From: Bacillota bacterium
GTDB lineage: Bacteria > Bacillota > Clostridia > Christensenellales > Aristaeellaceae
Direction: 5' to 3'
Length of the DNA stretch: 39,125 nt
NCBI GenBank assembly: GCA_963169565.1
Contig: CAUJDI010000054.1
Location: 1-39,125, forward strand
Positions 18,277 to 26,032 of the stretch are shown here, piece after piece. Position numbers and translations under genes: made by a program. How positions within the stretch are numbered: position 1 is the first letter of the stretch; each line of letters begins with the position of its first letter. The notes beneath the pieces are model-generated. The model ran no database searches. It saw nothing but the letters and a program-made list of their open reading frames with translations, and was not told where the DNA came from.

Positions 18277-19689
18277 TTATATCATGGCCAGAAGGCTGTC
18301 CAGGCTGTCCTTCGCGTCGCCAAGCAGCAGCAGCACCTCAGGGCGCGGCTCATAGAGCGGATTGGGAACACCCGCATAGCCTGGCTTGCTGTCATAATTG
18401 CAGATGATCAGGTGCCTGGCTTTGCCGGCGTCCAGAATGGGCATGCCGTAAATGGGGGTGCCCTGTGCCGTGTTGGCGGCAGGGTTGACCACGTCGTTCG
18501 CGCCGACGATGACGGCCAGGTCAGTGCTTGGAAAGTCAGGGTTGATGTCGTCCATCTCACACAGCAGGTCATAGGGCACGTCGACCTCCGCCAGCAGGAC
18601 GTTCATATGGCCGGGCATGCGGCCCGCCACCGGATGGATGGCAAAACGGACCCGCTTTCCTTTCGAGGAAAACCCGTCGCAGAGCAGTTTGACCTTCTCC
18701 TGCGCCTGTGAGAGCGCCATGCCGTAGCCGGGGATGATCACCACGCTCTGCGCCTGCGCCATCCAGTCCGCGGCGTTTTGAAGGCTGGCGCCGGTATCAG
18801 CAGGCTTCTCCTCCGTTTCATCACTTGCCGCTTCTGCACCAGAAGCGTTGTCAGCAAGCTGAACTTCCGGTTCAGGTTTGGGCATGACGCCAAACAGCAC
18901 GCCGGACAGCCTGCGGTTCATCGACCGGCACATTATCTGGGTCAGCAGCAGGCCCGAAGCGCCCACGATACCGCCGAGAGCCACCAGCAGGATATCCCCC
19001 AGCGCCATCCCGGAAATGGCCGCGGCCACCCCGGAGGTGGAGTTCAGCAGGCTGATGGTGATGGGCATATCCGCGCCGCCTACCCTGACCGCGAACAGAT
19101 ACCCAAAGGCCAGCGCAACGGCAGACAGGATGACGCCGAGGCCGATCCGGCCTTCATGAACCAACGGCAGCGCGATGACCAGTGCGGTCAGGATCAAGGC
19201 CGACACGGCCATCAGAAAACGATGCCCTTTGAGCAGCATCGGGAGCTGCGGCATCAGATTATGCAGCTTGGCGGCGGCGACCATGGAGCCGGAAAAGGTC
19301 ACCGCGCCGACCGCCAGCGCCAGCCCTGAGGCGGTTAATTCAAAGGTCTTGATCCTTTCGCCAGCGGCAAGGACCAGGATGGCCGACAGAGCTGAAGCAA
19401 GTCCACCCAGGCCGTTGAGCAGGCCCACCATCTGGGGCATTTGGATCATTCTGACCCTGATGGTAAGGAAGATGCTCAGGAGGATGCCGATCAGAAGGCC
19501 CGTGATGATATAGGAAAGGCTGCCGGCAAGGTCGGTGTGCACCATGGTGATGACGATGGCAGTCAGCATGCACAATGCGCTGAGCTGATTGCCGCGCGCG
19601 GCGGTCTCCACCCTGCTCATCAGCCGGATCCCGTAAAGCACGCCCAGACTCAGCAGGGAACAGAGGACATAGTAGGAAATATCGCTCAC
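18277..19689 (-). CDS. pntB: NAD(P) transhydrogenase beta subunit, atypical
   Basis: A 470-residue PntB. The first 265 residues form the membrane domain with about nine helices (GAVTFSGSMVAAAKLH, RVGGADMPITISLLNSTSGVAAA). An acidic linker (about 271-305) joins the dIII nucleotide domain, with IIPGYGMALSQAQ (318-330), HPVAGRMPGHMNVLLAE and GANDVVNPAA. The family couples hydride transfer between NAD(H) and NADP(H) to proton movement. Two sites are unusual. Aligned by hand with E. coli PntB, the K-R-S that holds the 2'-phosphate of NADP is N431-Y432-D433 here, and the proton-channel His (H91) is N92, while N216 is kept. NADP use and proton pumping are therefore uncertain. The ATG overlaps the pntAB stop by four bases. 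Confidence 0.92.
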   Translation of the reverse strand: MSDISYYVLCSLLSLGVLYGIRLMSRVETAARGNQLSALCMLTAIVITMVHTDLAGSLSYIITGLLIGILLSIFLTIRVRMIQMPQMVGLLNGLGGLASALSAILVLAAGERIKTFELTASGLALAVGAVTFSGSMVAAAKLHNLMPQLPMLLKGHRFLMAVSALILTALVIALPLVHEGRIGLGVILSAVALAFGYLFAVRVGGADMPITISLLNSTSGVAAAISGMALGDILLVALGGIVGASGLLLTQIMCRSMNRRLSGVLFGVMPKPEPEVQLADNASGAEAASDETEEKPADTGASLQNAADWMAQAQSVVIIPGYGMALSQAQEKVKLLCDGFSSKGKRVRFAIHPVAGRMPGHMNVLLAEVDVPYDLLCEMDDINPDFPSTDLAVIVGANDVVNPAANTAQGTPIYGMPILDAGKARHLIICNYDSKPGYAGVPNPLYEPRPEVLLLLGDAKDSLDSLLAMI

Positions 19690-19988
19690 TTCCCGTCCTC
19701 CCCGTTCTCCCTGCCGCCTTTGAACATGCGCAGCATCCTGTTCGTCACGCCGAACCCGGCGACCACGTTGATGACCGCGGCGATGATGCCCAGCATGCCC
19801 AGCAGCTTGCCCAGGATGCTGCCCGTCAGGCTGGTCACTGCCAGCATCCCCAGCAGGGTGACGCCCGAAAGCGCGTTCATCCCGCTCATCAGCGGGGTGT
19901 GGAGCAGACTGGGAACAGCGCTGATGAGCCTGTATCCAAGCAGCGTCGCCCCGATGAACACAAGGACGAGTATGACCTCAATGCTCAT
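19686..19988 (-). CDS. pntAB: NAD(P) transhydrogenase alpha subunit part 2 (membrane)
   Basis: A 100-residue membrane protein with three to four hydrophobic helices, for example EVILVLVFIGATLLGYRLIS and LGMLAVTSLTGSILGKLLGMLGIIAAVINVVAGFGVTNRML in pieces. It corresponds to the membrane part that is fused to the C-terminus of PntA in E. coli but separate in Rhodospirillum and many Gram-positives. The motif PLMSGMNALSGV is typical. The ATG at 19988 overlaps the stop of pntAA by four bases (ATGA), and its own stop overlaps pntB likewise, so the three subunits are translationally coupled. Confidence 0.93.
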   Translation of the reverse strand: MSIEVILVLVFIGATLLGYRLISAVPSLLHTPLMSGMNALSGVTLLGMLAVTSLTGSILGKLLGMLGIIAAVINVVAGFGVTNRMLRMFKGGRENGEDGK

Positions 19989-21142
19989 AGACCCATCGCC
20001 TCCCTGGCGCCCTGATGGACCACCTCGCCGCCATAGGTGGTGAGAATGCCGCGGACGATCTCGTCCCCGCGGTCAAGTTCCAGTTTCCCGTCCTTGACCA
20101 GGTAGCTGATGAGGTTATACATGTTCATGGCGAACATGCTTGTGGCGCTTTCCGGCAGCAGCCCCGGGATATTCTTGATGCCAACCAGGTGGACGCGGTG
20201 CGTGAGCGTGATCTCACCCGCAGGGGTCAGGGCGCAGTTGCCTCCCTGGTCAATGGATATATCAACGATCACGGCCCCGGGCTTCATGGTCTTTACCATA
20301 TCCTCCGTGATCAGTACGGGCGCCAGCTTTCCGGGGACAAGCGCCGAGAGGAAGACAAGGTCCATCTCCGGCAGCCGCTCCGCAAGCGCCGCCTGCTCGA
20401 TCCGGATCAGCTCATGGCTTAAGGACTTGGCGTAGCCGCCCTCACCGACCGCCGCTTCTTCCGGCACCTTCAGGTCGATGATCTGGGCGCCCAGGCTTTG
20501 CGCCTGCTCCCGCGCGGCGGGGCGGATATCGGCGGCGAAGATCCGCGCGCCCAGGCGTTTCGCGGTCGCCAGCGCCTGCAGTCCCCCGACCCCAGCGCCG
20601 ACGATCAGCGCGTTGATGGGCTTGATCATCCCGACAGCGGAAAAAATCTGCGGCGCAAAGCGAGGCAGAAGGTTGCAGCCCATCAGGATCCCCTTGTAAC
20701 CCGCGCAGGTGGACATGCTGGTGAGCGCGTCCATGTTCTGCGCCCTGGAGATGCGGGGCACGCCGTCCAGCGTAAGCGAGGTAACGCCGCGGGAAGCCAT
20801 GCGCCTGACCATGTCGTGGTTGGAAGGCGCTGCCGGATGGATAAAGGTGATCAGGATCTGGCCGGAGCGCATCATGTCCACCTCATGCAGTCTGGCTTTC
20901 TCGTTGAACTGGGGCTCCTTGACTTTCAGGATCAGGTCCGAACTGTCATATACAGCCCTGGCATCCGGCAGGATAACGGCGCCGGACGCTGCGTACTGCT
21001 CATCATGGAAAAACGCCCCCTCCCCCGCGCCGGTCTCCACCGCGACGCTATGGCCCTGGGCGATGTACTTCGCGCAGGTTTCCGGGGTGGCTGCGACGCG
21101 GTTTTCATCGTGCATGATTTCCTTCGGGATTCCGATCTTCAT
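19985..21142 (-). CDS. pntAA: NAD(P) transhydrogenase alpha subunit part 1 (NAD-binding)
   Basis: A 385-residue soluble dI subunit that binds NAD(H) on the cytoplasmic face. It begins MKIGIPKEIMHDENRVAATP, as alanine dehydrogenase/PntA proteins do. The mobile RQD region is present as RISRAQNMDALTSMS, and the NAD motif GAGVGGLQALATAKRLGA is intact, followed by an Asp (AADIRPA) that suits NAD. The C-terminal NIPGLLPESATSMFAMNMYNL is also standard. The ATG at 21142 is used: AGGGGGAA lies about eight bases upstream; a further ATG at 21160 would put that site inside the gene. It heads the operon pntAA-pntAB-pntB with its own promoter and a terminator at 18211-18245. Confidence 0.95.
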   Translation of the reverse strand: MKIGIPKEIMHDENRVAATPETCAKYIAQGHSVAVETGAGEGAFFHDEQYAASGAVILPDARAVYDSSDLILKVKEPQFNEKARLHEVDMMRSGQILITFIHPAAPSNHDMVRRMASRGVTSLTLDGVPRISRAQNMDALTSMSTCAGYKGILMGCNLLPRFAPQIFSAVGMIKPINALIVGAGVGGLQALATAKRLGARIFAADIRPAAREQAQSLGAQIIDLKVPEEAAVGEGGYAKSLSHELIRIEQAALAERLPEMDLVFLSALVPGKLAPVLITEDMVKTMKPGAVIVDISIDQGGNCALTPAGEITLTHRVHLVGIKNIPGLLPESATSMFAMNMYNLISYLVKDGKLELDRGDEIVRGILTTYGGEVVHQGAREAMGL

Positions 21143-21174
21143 ATTCAATTCCCCCTGCATTATTCGCTGCTTTG

Positions 21175-21203
21175 ATTATACAGCCTGTACAGAAAAAATA
21201 CAA
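21175..21203 (-). promoter_or_regulatory. Promoter of the pnt operon
   Basis: Minus strand: TTGTAT (21198-21203), 17-bp spacer, perfect TATAAT (21175-21180). The transcript would begin near 21168, about 26 bases before the pntAA start. Confidence 0.65.
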
Positions 21204-21246
21204 TGGTGAATAAAGGCCGCCTCAGGGGAGGATATTGCCGCGCTTA

Positions 21247-21274
21247 TTGACTTTATCGCCTGATACCGTATGAT
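21247..21274 (+). promoter_or_regulatory. Promoter of the MFS transporter gene
   Basis: TTGACT (21247-21252), 16-bp spacer, TATGAT (21269-21274); predicted start near 21281. Confidence 0.65.
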
Positions 21275-21308
21275 GTGACAGGCTCCATGGCAGGGATCGG
21301 GAGGTAAC

Positions 21309-22544
21309 ATGCGCAGCAAACCGCCGCGTCATTTCAGGATCGAACTCATCTTCGCCGGCGTGCATTCATCCTTCTGGATGTCCATGTGCACGTTCTCCGG
21401 CTTCATGGCGGTATACCTGTCTTATTACGGGTTCTCGGACTCGCTCATCGGCCTGACAGCCTCCGCCGTATCCCTGATCACCATTGCGTTTCAGCTGTTC
21501 ATCTCCACGTTTTCAGACGCACATCTGCACATCCCCATCAAGCGCATCATTACCGCCGTCTATTTCCTGACGCTGGGGCTGGTGGCTGTTCTGGCCCTGC
21601 TCCCGATGTCGCTGATCCTGATGATGATCGTCTTCAGTCTTGCCGGCGGCCTGTTCAACAGCCTGCCGGGGCTGTTCAACGCGCAGGTCATCCAGTTCAT
21701 CAATGCGGGCATCCCGGTCAATTTCGGGTGGCCGCGCGGGGTCAGTTCCATTGCCTATGCCCTCACCGCCTTTTTCATCGGGCAGCTGCTGGAAAACTAC
21801 TCCCCGACCCTCCTCATGCCGATCTGCCTGATCCTCATCGTCGCAGCGATCATCATGATTTCTCTTCTGCCCAGGCCGGATGAGGAGACCGGGGATGAGG
21901 CCATCCCGGAACTGATGGAAACCGGGGAGCGGACCTCCCTGCGTCAGCTGCTCTCCTCAAGCCGGGTCCTGCAGGTCTTTCTGCTCTCCAGCATCTTCAT
22001 GAGCGCGGGGCAGAGCAACCTCTTCCTGTTCCTGACCAGGATCGTCGAAGCCGCCGGCGGCAACAAGGCAGACCTGGGGCTTGCGATGTTCATCCAGGCA
22101 GGCATCGAGATGCCGGCCATGTTCCTGATCCCCCGGCTGCTCCGCAGGTTCCGCGCGCGCGCCATCCTGGTGTTTTCCGTGACCGCGTATCTGGTCAAGA
22201 TCATGCTGATCTATTTCTCAAGCAGCCTGGCCGGTATCTACGCCGCCATGGCTGTCAGTGTCTTCTGCTTCGGCCTGTACGGGATGACCTCTGTGTTCTT
22301 TGTCAACGACATCGTCAGATACAATGAGAAGGTGCGCGCGCAGACCCTGGTCACCGCCAGCGGGGCGTTTTCCGCGATCATCTACAATCTTGGCGCGGGA
22401 TGGATCGTGCAGGCCTTCGGCATCCGCACGCTCAACCTGATCTGCATGCTGCTGCAGGTCATTGCCGCCTCCCTGATGGGCCTGTGCGCCTATTTGCAGA
22501 TGCAGGACGAGAAAAACCGCGGCATCAGGCCGGCGCTGCCCTGA
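21309..22544 (+). CDS. Major facilitator superfamily transporter (MFS_1-like/PPP type)
   Basis: A 411-residue membrane protein with about twelve hydrophobic helices split by a charged central loop (PRPDEETGDEAIPELMETGE). The sequence INAGIPVNFGWPRGVSSIAYALTAFFIGQLLE after the fourth or fifth helix resembles the R-x-W/P-G-S-x-x-Y-A pattern of the MFS_1-like group, which includes LacY-like and 3-phenylpropionate (HcaT) transporters. Direction and substrate are unknown. The ATG at 21309 is preceded by GGGAGGTAAC, an ideal ribosome binding site. It diverges from the pnt operon and is followed by a tRNA gene. No co-transcribed enzyme helps to identify the cargo. Confidence 0.88.
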   Translation: MRSKPPRHFRIELIFAGVHSSFWMSMCTFSGFMAVYLSYYGFSDSLIGLTASAVSLITIAFQLFISTFSDAHLHIPIKRIITAVYFLTLGLVAVLALLPMSLILMMIVFSLAGGLFNSLPGLFNAQVIQFINAGIPVNFGWPRGVSSIAYALTAFFIGQLLENYSPTLLMPICLILIVAAIIMISLLPRPDEETGDEAIPELMETGERTSLRQLLSSSRVLQVFLLSSIFMSAGQSNLFLFLTRIVEAAGGNKADLGLAMFIQAGIEMPAMFLIPRLLRRFRARAILVFSVTAYLVKIMLIYFSSSLAGIYAAMAVSVFCFGLYGMTSVFFVNDIVRYNEKVRAQTLVTASGAFSAIIYNLGAGWIVQAFGIRTLNLICMLLQVIAASLMGLCAYLQMQDEKNRGIRPALP

Positions 22545-22643
22545 ACAAATGAACCGCGCCCCGCATCATGGCGCCTGAAACCGAGCCGATCAAGAACGGC
22601 CGCAGCAGGTTTCCAATAAGTTTCAGGAAACACGAAACTTCGC

Positions 22644-22672
22644 TTGACAATTCATTCATGGTGTGGTAATTT
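22644..22672 (+). promoter_or_regulatory. Promoter of tRNA-Leu
   Basis: TTGACA (22644-22649), 17-bp spacer, TAATTT (22667-22672). The -35 is perfect and the -10 weak; the start would fall 8 bases or so before the mature tRNA. Confidence 0.55.
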
Positions 22673-22686
22673 TCCTTTCGCACCCT

Positions 22687-22774
22687 GCGGGAATGGCGGA
22701 ATTGGCAGACGCGCTAGATTCAGGTTCTAGTGAGCAATACGTTCATGCAGGTTCAAGTCCTGTTTCCCGCACCA
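22687..22774 (+). tRNA. tRNA-Leu (anticodon CAG)
   Basis: An 88-base class II tRNA with CCA encoded (22772-22774). The acceptor stem GCGGGAA pairs with TTCCCGC. The anticodon stem CTAGA/TCTAG encloses the loop TTCAGGT, giving anticodon CAG. A long variable arm (GAGCAATACGTTC region) and GGTTCAAGTCC in the T arm confirm leucine type. Confidence 0.96.
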
Positions 22775-22808
22775 GCGCCGTGAGCTTCACAAAGCCGCGG
22801 CGTTTTTT
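22775..22808 (+). terminator. Terminator of tRNA-Leu
   Basis: CGCCG (22776-22780) pairs with CGGCG (22798-22802), with a smaller GTGA/TCAC hairpin inside, and TTTTTT follows at 22803-22808. Confidence 0.7.
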
Positions 22809-22970
22809 ATCGGCCGTCCCCGCCCGCTCCCCCGGATCGGAAGATCCATGATGCTTTTTGGCTCCGGCAGTAACAATAAATGAGGATCCGTCCATCCGGT
22901 CATCGCCCGGCCGATGGTGCGGCGGTGCGTTTTCCGTCCCGCGCAGATCCCGGTGTTTTGCCGCAAAGAG

Positions 22971-22999
22971 TTGAACCCGGAAGTAAACTGCTGTAAGAT
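22971..22999 (+). promoter_or_regulatory. Promoter of the NifU-like/GGGtGRT pair
   Basis: TTGAAC (22971-22976), 17-bp spacer, TAAGAT (22994-22999). Transcription would begin near 23006. The stretch 22809-22970 before it shows no gene. Confidence 0.65.
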
Positions 23000-23005
23000 G
23001 CATCA

Positions 23006-23149
23006 GGAACAAAAGGCTTCCTCTGCGCATTACGTCTGGCTGATCAGGGGGGGGGGAAGCCGTACCGGGGAAGGGAGCGTTGCGCAACCAGGGACAGAGA
23101 AGCGGGAAAATGCGGTTTGATATGATTGAAATGTAAAGGAGTGGCTTTC
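23006..23149 (+). other. Leader with hairpin and G10 homopolymer
   Basis: The predicted 5' leader is about 144 bases long. GGCTTCC (23015-23021) can pair with GGAAGCC (23055-23061). The distal arm merges with an uninterrupted run of ten G (23047-23056). I could not match it to a riboswitch class. The gene's AAAGGAG ribosome binding site lies at the leader's end. Confidence 0.45.
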
Positions 23150-23842
23150 ATGATCTATTCCAAGGAAGTTGAACACATGTGCCCCATTGCCAAAGGCGCC
23201 GACCACGGACCCGCGCCGATCCCTGAGGAAGGGCGCTGGGTGCAGGCCAAGGAGATCCGGGACATCTCCGGCCTGACCCACGGCATCGGCGGCTGCGCGC
23301 CGCAGCAGGGAGGCTGCAAGCTGACGCTGAACGTCAAGGAAGGCGTGATCCAGGAAGCGCTGGTCGAGGTGATCGGGTGCAGCGGGATGACTCACTCCGC
23401 GGCGATGGCGGCCGAGATCCTCCCCGGGAAAACCATCCTTGAGGCCCTCAACACCGACCTGGTCTGCGATGCCATCAACGTGGCCATGCGCGAGCTGTTC
23501 CTGCAGATCGTCTACGGCCGCACGCAGACGGCCTTCTCCGAGGGGGGCCTGCCGGTCGGAGCGAGCCTGGAAGACCTGGGCAAAGGCATGAGGAGTCAGG
23601 TCGGGACCATGTTCGGCACGACCGCCAAGGGCGCGCGCTACCTGGAACTGACAGAGGGCTATATCAACCGCATCGCGCTGGATGAAAACAATGAGATCAT
23701 CGGCTATGAGTATATCAGCCTGGGCAGGATGATGGACCTCATCAAAAAAGGCGAGGACGCCAGCGAGGCCATGAAAAAGGCAACCGGCACCTATGGCCGT
23801 TTCTCCGAAGCCGTGAAGACCATCGATCCGAGAAAGGAATAA
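23150..23842 (+). CDS. NifU/IscU-like iron-sulfur scaffold protein, partner of GGGtGRT
   Basis: A 230-residue cytoplasmic protein. The central part resembles the NifU N-terminal (IscU) fold: GGCAPQQGGCKLTLNVKEG, then VEVIGCSGMTHSAAMAAEILPGKTILEAL, which parallels the scaffold's C-G-x-x-x-x-x-L-x-V and G-C-x-x-x-x-A-S...G-K-T-x-x-E-A motifs. The usual CGD is altered, but several Cys are kept (GGC, GGCK, IGC, LVC). A C-terminal region of about 110 residues (TTAKGARYLELTEGYI and on) is outside that fold. The ATG at 23150 has AAAGGAG eight bases upstream. Its stop overlaps the next start by one base (TAATG). In Clostridia this gene regularly precedes GGGtGRT genes; I know of no proven function, so iron-sulfur binding is inference. 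Confidence 0.8.
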   Translation: MIYSKEVEHMCPIAKGADHGPAPIPEEGRWVQAKEIRDISGLTHGIGGCAPQQGGCKLTLNVKEGVIQEALVEVIGCSGMTHSAAMAAEILPGKTILEALNTDLVCDAINVAMRELFLQIVYGRTQTAFSEGGLPVGASLEDLGKGMRSQVGTMFGTTAKGARYLELTEGYINRIALDENNEIIGYEYISLGRMMDLIKKGEDASEAMKKATGTYGRFSEAVKTIDPRKE

Positions 23843-24861
23843 TGAGCATGATCAGCTTTGAGAGTTACGAGCGCCGAATCGACAAGATCAACGCCACTCT
23901 GGCCATGAACGGCATCGGATCCCTTGAAGAGGCCAAAGCCCTCTGTGAGGAGTATGGGGTAGACCCCCAGGCCATCGTCAAGTCCATCCAGCCCATCGCT
24001 TTTGAGAACGCGGGATGGGCCTATACCGCCGGCGCAGCCATCGCCATCAAAAAGGGCGTGAAGACCGCCGACAAAGCCGCGGAAGCCATCGGCATCGGCC
24101 TGCAGAGCTTCTGCATCCCCGGCTCCGTCGCGGAAGACCGGAAAGTCGGCCTTGGGCACGGCAACCTGGGCGCGATGCTGCTGCGGGAGGAGACCAACTG
24201 TTTCGCCTTCCTGGCCGGCCATGAGAGTTTCGCCGCGGCGGAAGGGGCCATCGGCATCGTCCGGAACGCGAACAAAGCAAGGAAGAACCCGCTGCGCGTC
24301 ATCCTCAACGGCCTGGGAAAGGACGCGGCCCAGATCATATCCCGCATCAACGGCTTCACCTACGTGAAGACCCAGTTTGACTATTTTACCGGAGAGCTCA
24401 GGATCCTCAGCGAGCAGGCTTACTCCAAGGGTGAGAAGAGCCAGGTGCGCTGCTACGGCGCGGACGACGTGCGCGAGGGCGTGGCCATCATGCATCATGA
24501 AGGCGTGGACGTTTCCATCACCGGCAACTCCACCAACCCGACCCGTTTCCAGCACCCGGTCGCAGGCACCTACAAAAAGGAATGCGTGGAACAGGGTAAG
24601 AAATATTTCTCCGTCGCCTCCGGCGGCGGCACCGGCCGCACGCTGCACCCGGACAACATGGCCGCCGGCCCCGCCTCCTACGGCATGACGGACACCATGG
24701 GACGGATGCACTCCGACGCGCAGTTCGCGGGTTCCAGTTCCGTCCCGGCGCATGTTGAGATGATGGGCTTCCTGGGCATGGGGAACAACCCCATGGTGGG
24801 GGCCACGGTCGCCGTCGCGGTCACCACAGCGGAGGCGATCCGGAAACAGAGATCCGCCTGA
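23842..24861 (+). CDS. GGGtGRT protein (function unknown)
   Basis: A 339-residue protein identified by the name-giving motif GGGTGRT (261-267), in the context ASGGGTGRTLHPDNMAAGPASYG. Other conserved-looking parts are GLQSFCIPGSVAEDRKVGLGHGNLGAML, CFAFLAGHESFAAAEGAIGI and SITGNSTNPTRFQHP. The many glycines, His and Asn suggest a ligand-binding or catalytic protein, but I know of no assigned reaction. No signal peptide or membrane helix is seen. The ATG at 23842 shares its A with the stop of the upstream gene, and a GAAAGGA ribosome binding site lies just before; a second ATG at 23848 is possible. Strict coupling implies the two products act together. A strong terminator follows. Confidence 0.9.
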   Translation: MSMISFESYERRIDKINATLAMNGIGSLEEAKALCEEYGVDPQAIVKSIQPIAFENAGWAYTAGAAIAIKKGVKTADKAAEAIGIGLQSFCIPGSVAEDRKVGLGHGNLGAMLLREETNCFAFLAGHESFAAAEGAIGIVRNANKARKNPLRVILNGLGKDAAQIISRINGFTYVKTQFDYFTGELRILSEQAYSKGEKSQVRCYGADDVREGVAIMHHEGVDVSITGNSTNPTRFQHPVAGTYKKECVEQGKKYFSVASGGGTGRTLHPDNMAAGPASYGMTDTMGRMHSDAQFAGSSSVPAHVEMMGFLGMGNNPMVGATVAVAVTTAEAIRKQRSA

Positions 24862-24879
24862 ACCTTCATAAAACGGGCG

Positions 24880-24917
24880 AAGGGCCGCCGGATGGAACGT
24901 CCGGCGGCCTTTCCTTA
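24880..24917 (+). terminator. Terminator of the GGGtGRT operon
   Basis: GGCCGCCGGA (24883-24892) pairs perfectly with TCCGGCGGCC (24900-24909) around a seven-base loop, followed by TTTCCTTAT. Confidence 0.9.
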
Positions 24918-25227
24918 TCCCTCCATCAACGCCCCGGCTTTCCTTTGGAAAGCGCGTCGGGCTGAAAGCCTGGTGACCTGCGGCCCTGGAAATTCTTTAC
25001 CGCGGTCCATGCCGCTGTTTCATCTCGGCGGAAGGGAGTGTATATTCTTGTGCGGTACAGCGATCCTTTGAACGGAAGGCCGGCCGGGAAACCACTGGTT
25101 TCATGGGCCTGAGCCCGGAACGGAAACGGATTGATGAAGATACCGGCGACGCGAACAAAGGCAATCTCCCGGCAGACCGCGGCAGCGTCCGTGCGATCCC
25201 CGGCACGGCGGAAGAAAGGACTACAGT
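24918..25227 (+). other. Intergenic/leader region before tspO
   Basis: No gene is supported here. Two adjacent small hairpins stand out: GAAACC-ACT-GGTTTC (25088-25102) and GGGC-CTGA-GCCC (25105-25116). A TATATT (25041-25046) could be a -10 box but has only a weak -35. No known riboswitch class was recognised. Confidence 0.4.
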
Positions 25228-26031
25228 ATGAAAACAAAGACAAAAGCATGGATCAATCTCGGAGTTTACCTGGTCACCATTGCTATTAACGCGATGGGCG
25301 CGACAGGGCTCATCAACAGACTGTCCCAGAAGCAGGTATCGGACCGATATGACACCTTTATCACCCCAAGCCCGGCGGCCTTCAGCATCTGGGGCGTCAT
25401 CTACACACTGCTGCTGGTGTCCCTGGTCTACCTGATCATCAGACACAGGGAGCCCGGTGCCGCAAAGGCCACAGAAACCATTTCCCTGCCGTTCTGGCTG
25501 TCAAGCGCCGCGAACATCCTGTGGATCGTCACCTTCTCCTTTGAATGGATCGGCGTCTCCACGCTGATGATCTTTGCATTCGTCATCATCCTTGCCCTGT
25601 TGAACCTGAAACTGAAATGGATCTCAGGAAAGGAACGCAGCCTGTTGGCGCTCACCTTTGGGTTGTACAACGGCTGGCTTCTCATCGCCTCCGTGGTCAA
25701 TACCGCAGCCTATCTCGTTCAGGTCAAATGGGCCGCTTTCGGACTTGCTCCGGATACCTGGGCGGTCATCATTCTGTCTGCTTCCATTCTGATCACCGCG
25801 GGGATACAGATCCGCCTCCGCAACGCAATGCTGACCCTGCCCATCGCCTGGGCCTATTTCGGGATATGGCAGCGGCACGGCGCACAGGGCGCATTCGCCG
25901 GACAATATCCTGCAGTATTGGCCGCATCCCTCATCGGCTCTGCGTTGCTCATTCTCATCGCGGCTGCCGTCTTCTGGCTCAACGGGCGATCCCTCCTTCC
26001 CGCGCAGGAAGGCAACGTGAAAGGAAACTGA
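25228..26031 (+). CDS. TspO/MBR-family membrane protein (tryptophan-rich sensory protein-like), long form
   Basis: A 267-residue membrane protein with about seven hydrophobic segments. The N-terminus resembles TspO/MBR proteins: LGVYLVTIAINAMGATGLIN, then FITPSPAAFSIWGVIYTLLL, which carries the conserved P-x-x-x-F-x-x-x-W-x-x-x-Y pattern, and later SSAANILWIVTFSFEWIG. Classical TspO (about 160 residues, five helices) binds porphyrins and sterols; this longer form, common in Gram-positives, has extra C-terminal helices and an unproven ligand. The ATG at 25228 has AAAGGA about eight bases upstream. Its stop is one base before the DUF2177 start, so it leads a tight run of four genes. Function is best stated as a membrane protein linked to lipid or tetrapyrrole handling. 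Confidence 0.75.
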   Translation: MKTKTKAWINLGVYLVTIAINAMGATGLINRLSQKQVSDRYDTFITPSPAAFSIWGVIYTLLLVSLVYLIIRHREPGAAKATETISLPFWLSSAANILWIVTFSFEWIGVSTLMIFAFVIILALLNLKLKWISGKERSLLALTFGLYNGWLLIASVVNTAAYLVQVKWAAFGLAPDTWAVIILSASILITAGIQIRLRNAMLTLPIAWAYFGIWQRHGAQGAFAGQYPAVLAASLIGSALLILIAAAVFWLNGRSLLPAQEGNVKGN

Positions 26032-26032
26032 T

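Noticed and set aside
22663-22851. A small frame across the tRNA-Leu gene
   Set aside because: It is simply the tRNA sequence and its terminator read as codons.
23006-23149. A riboswitch in the leader of the NifU-like gene
   Set aside because: I compared it with remembered cobalamin, SAM, FMN and molybdenum cofactor consensus features and found no convincing match. Only a simple hairpin and the G10 run remain.
25041-25200. Guanidine, fluoride or tetrahydrofolate riboswitch before the TspO-like gene
   Set aside because: Two hairpins are present, but the conserved core sequences of these classes are not. A covariance-model search would settle it.
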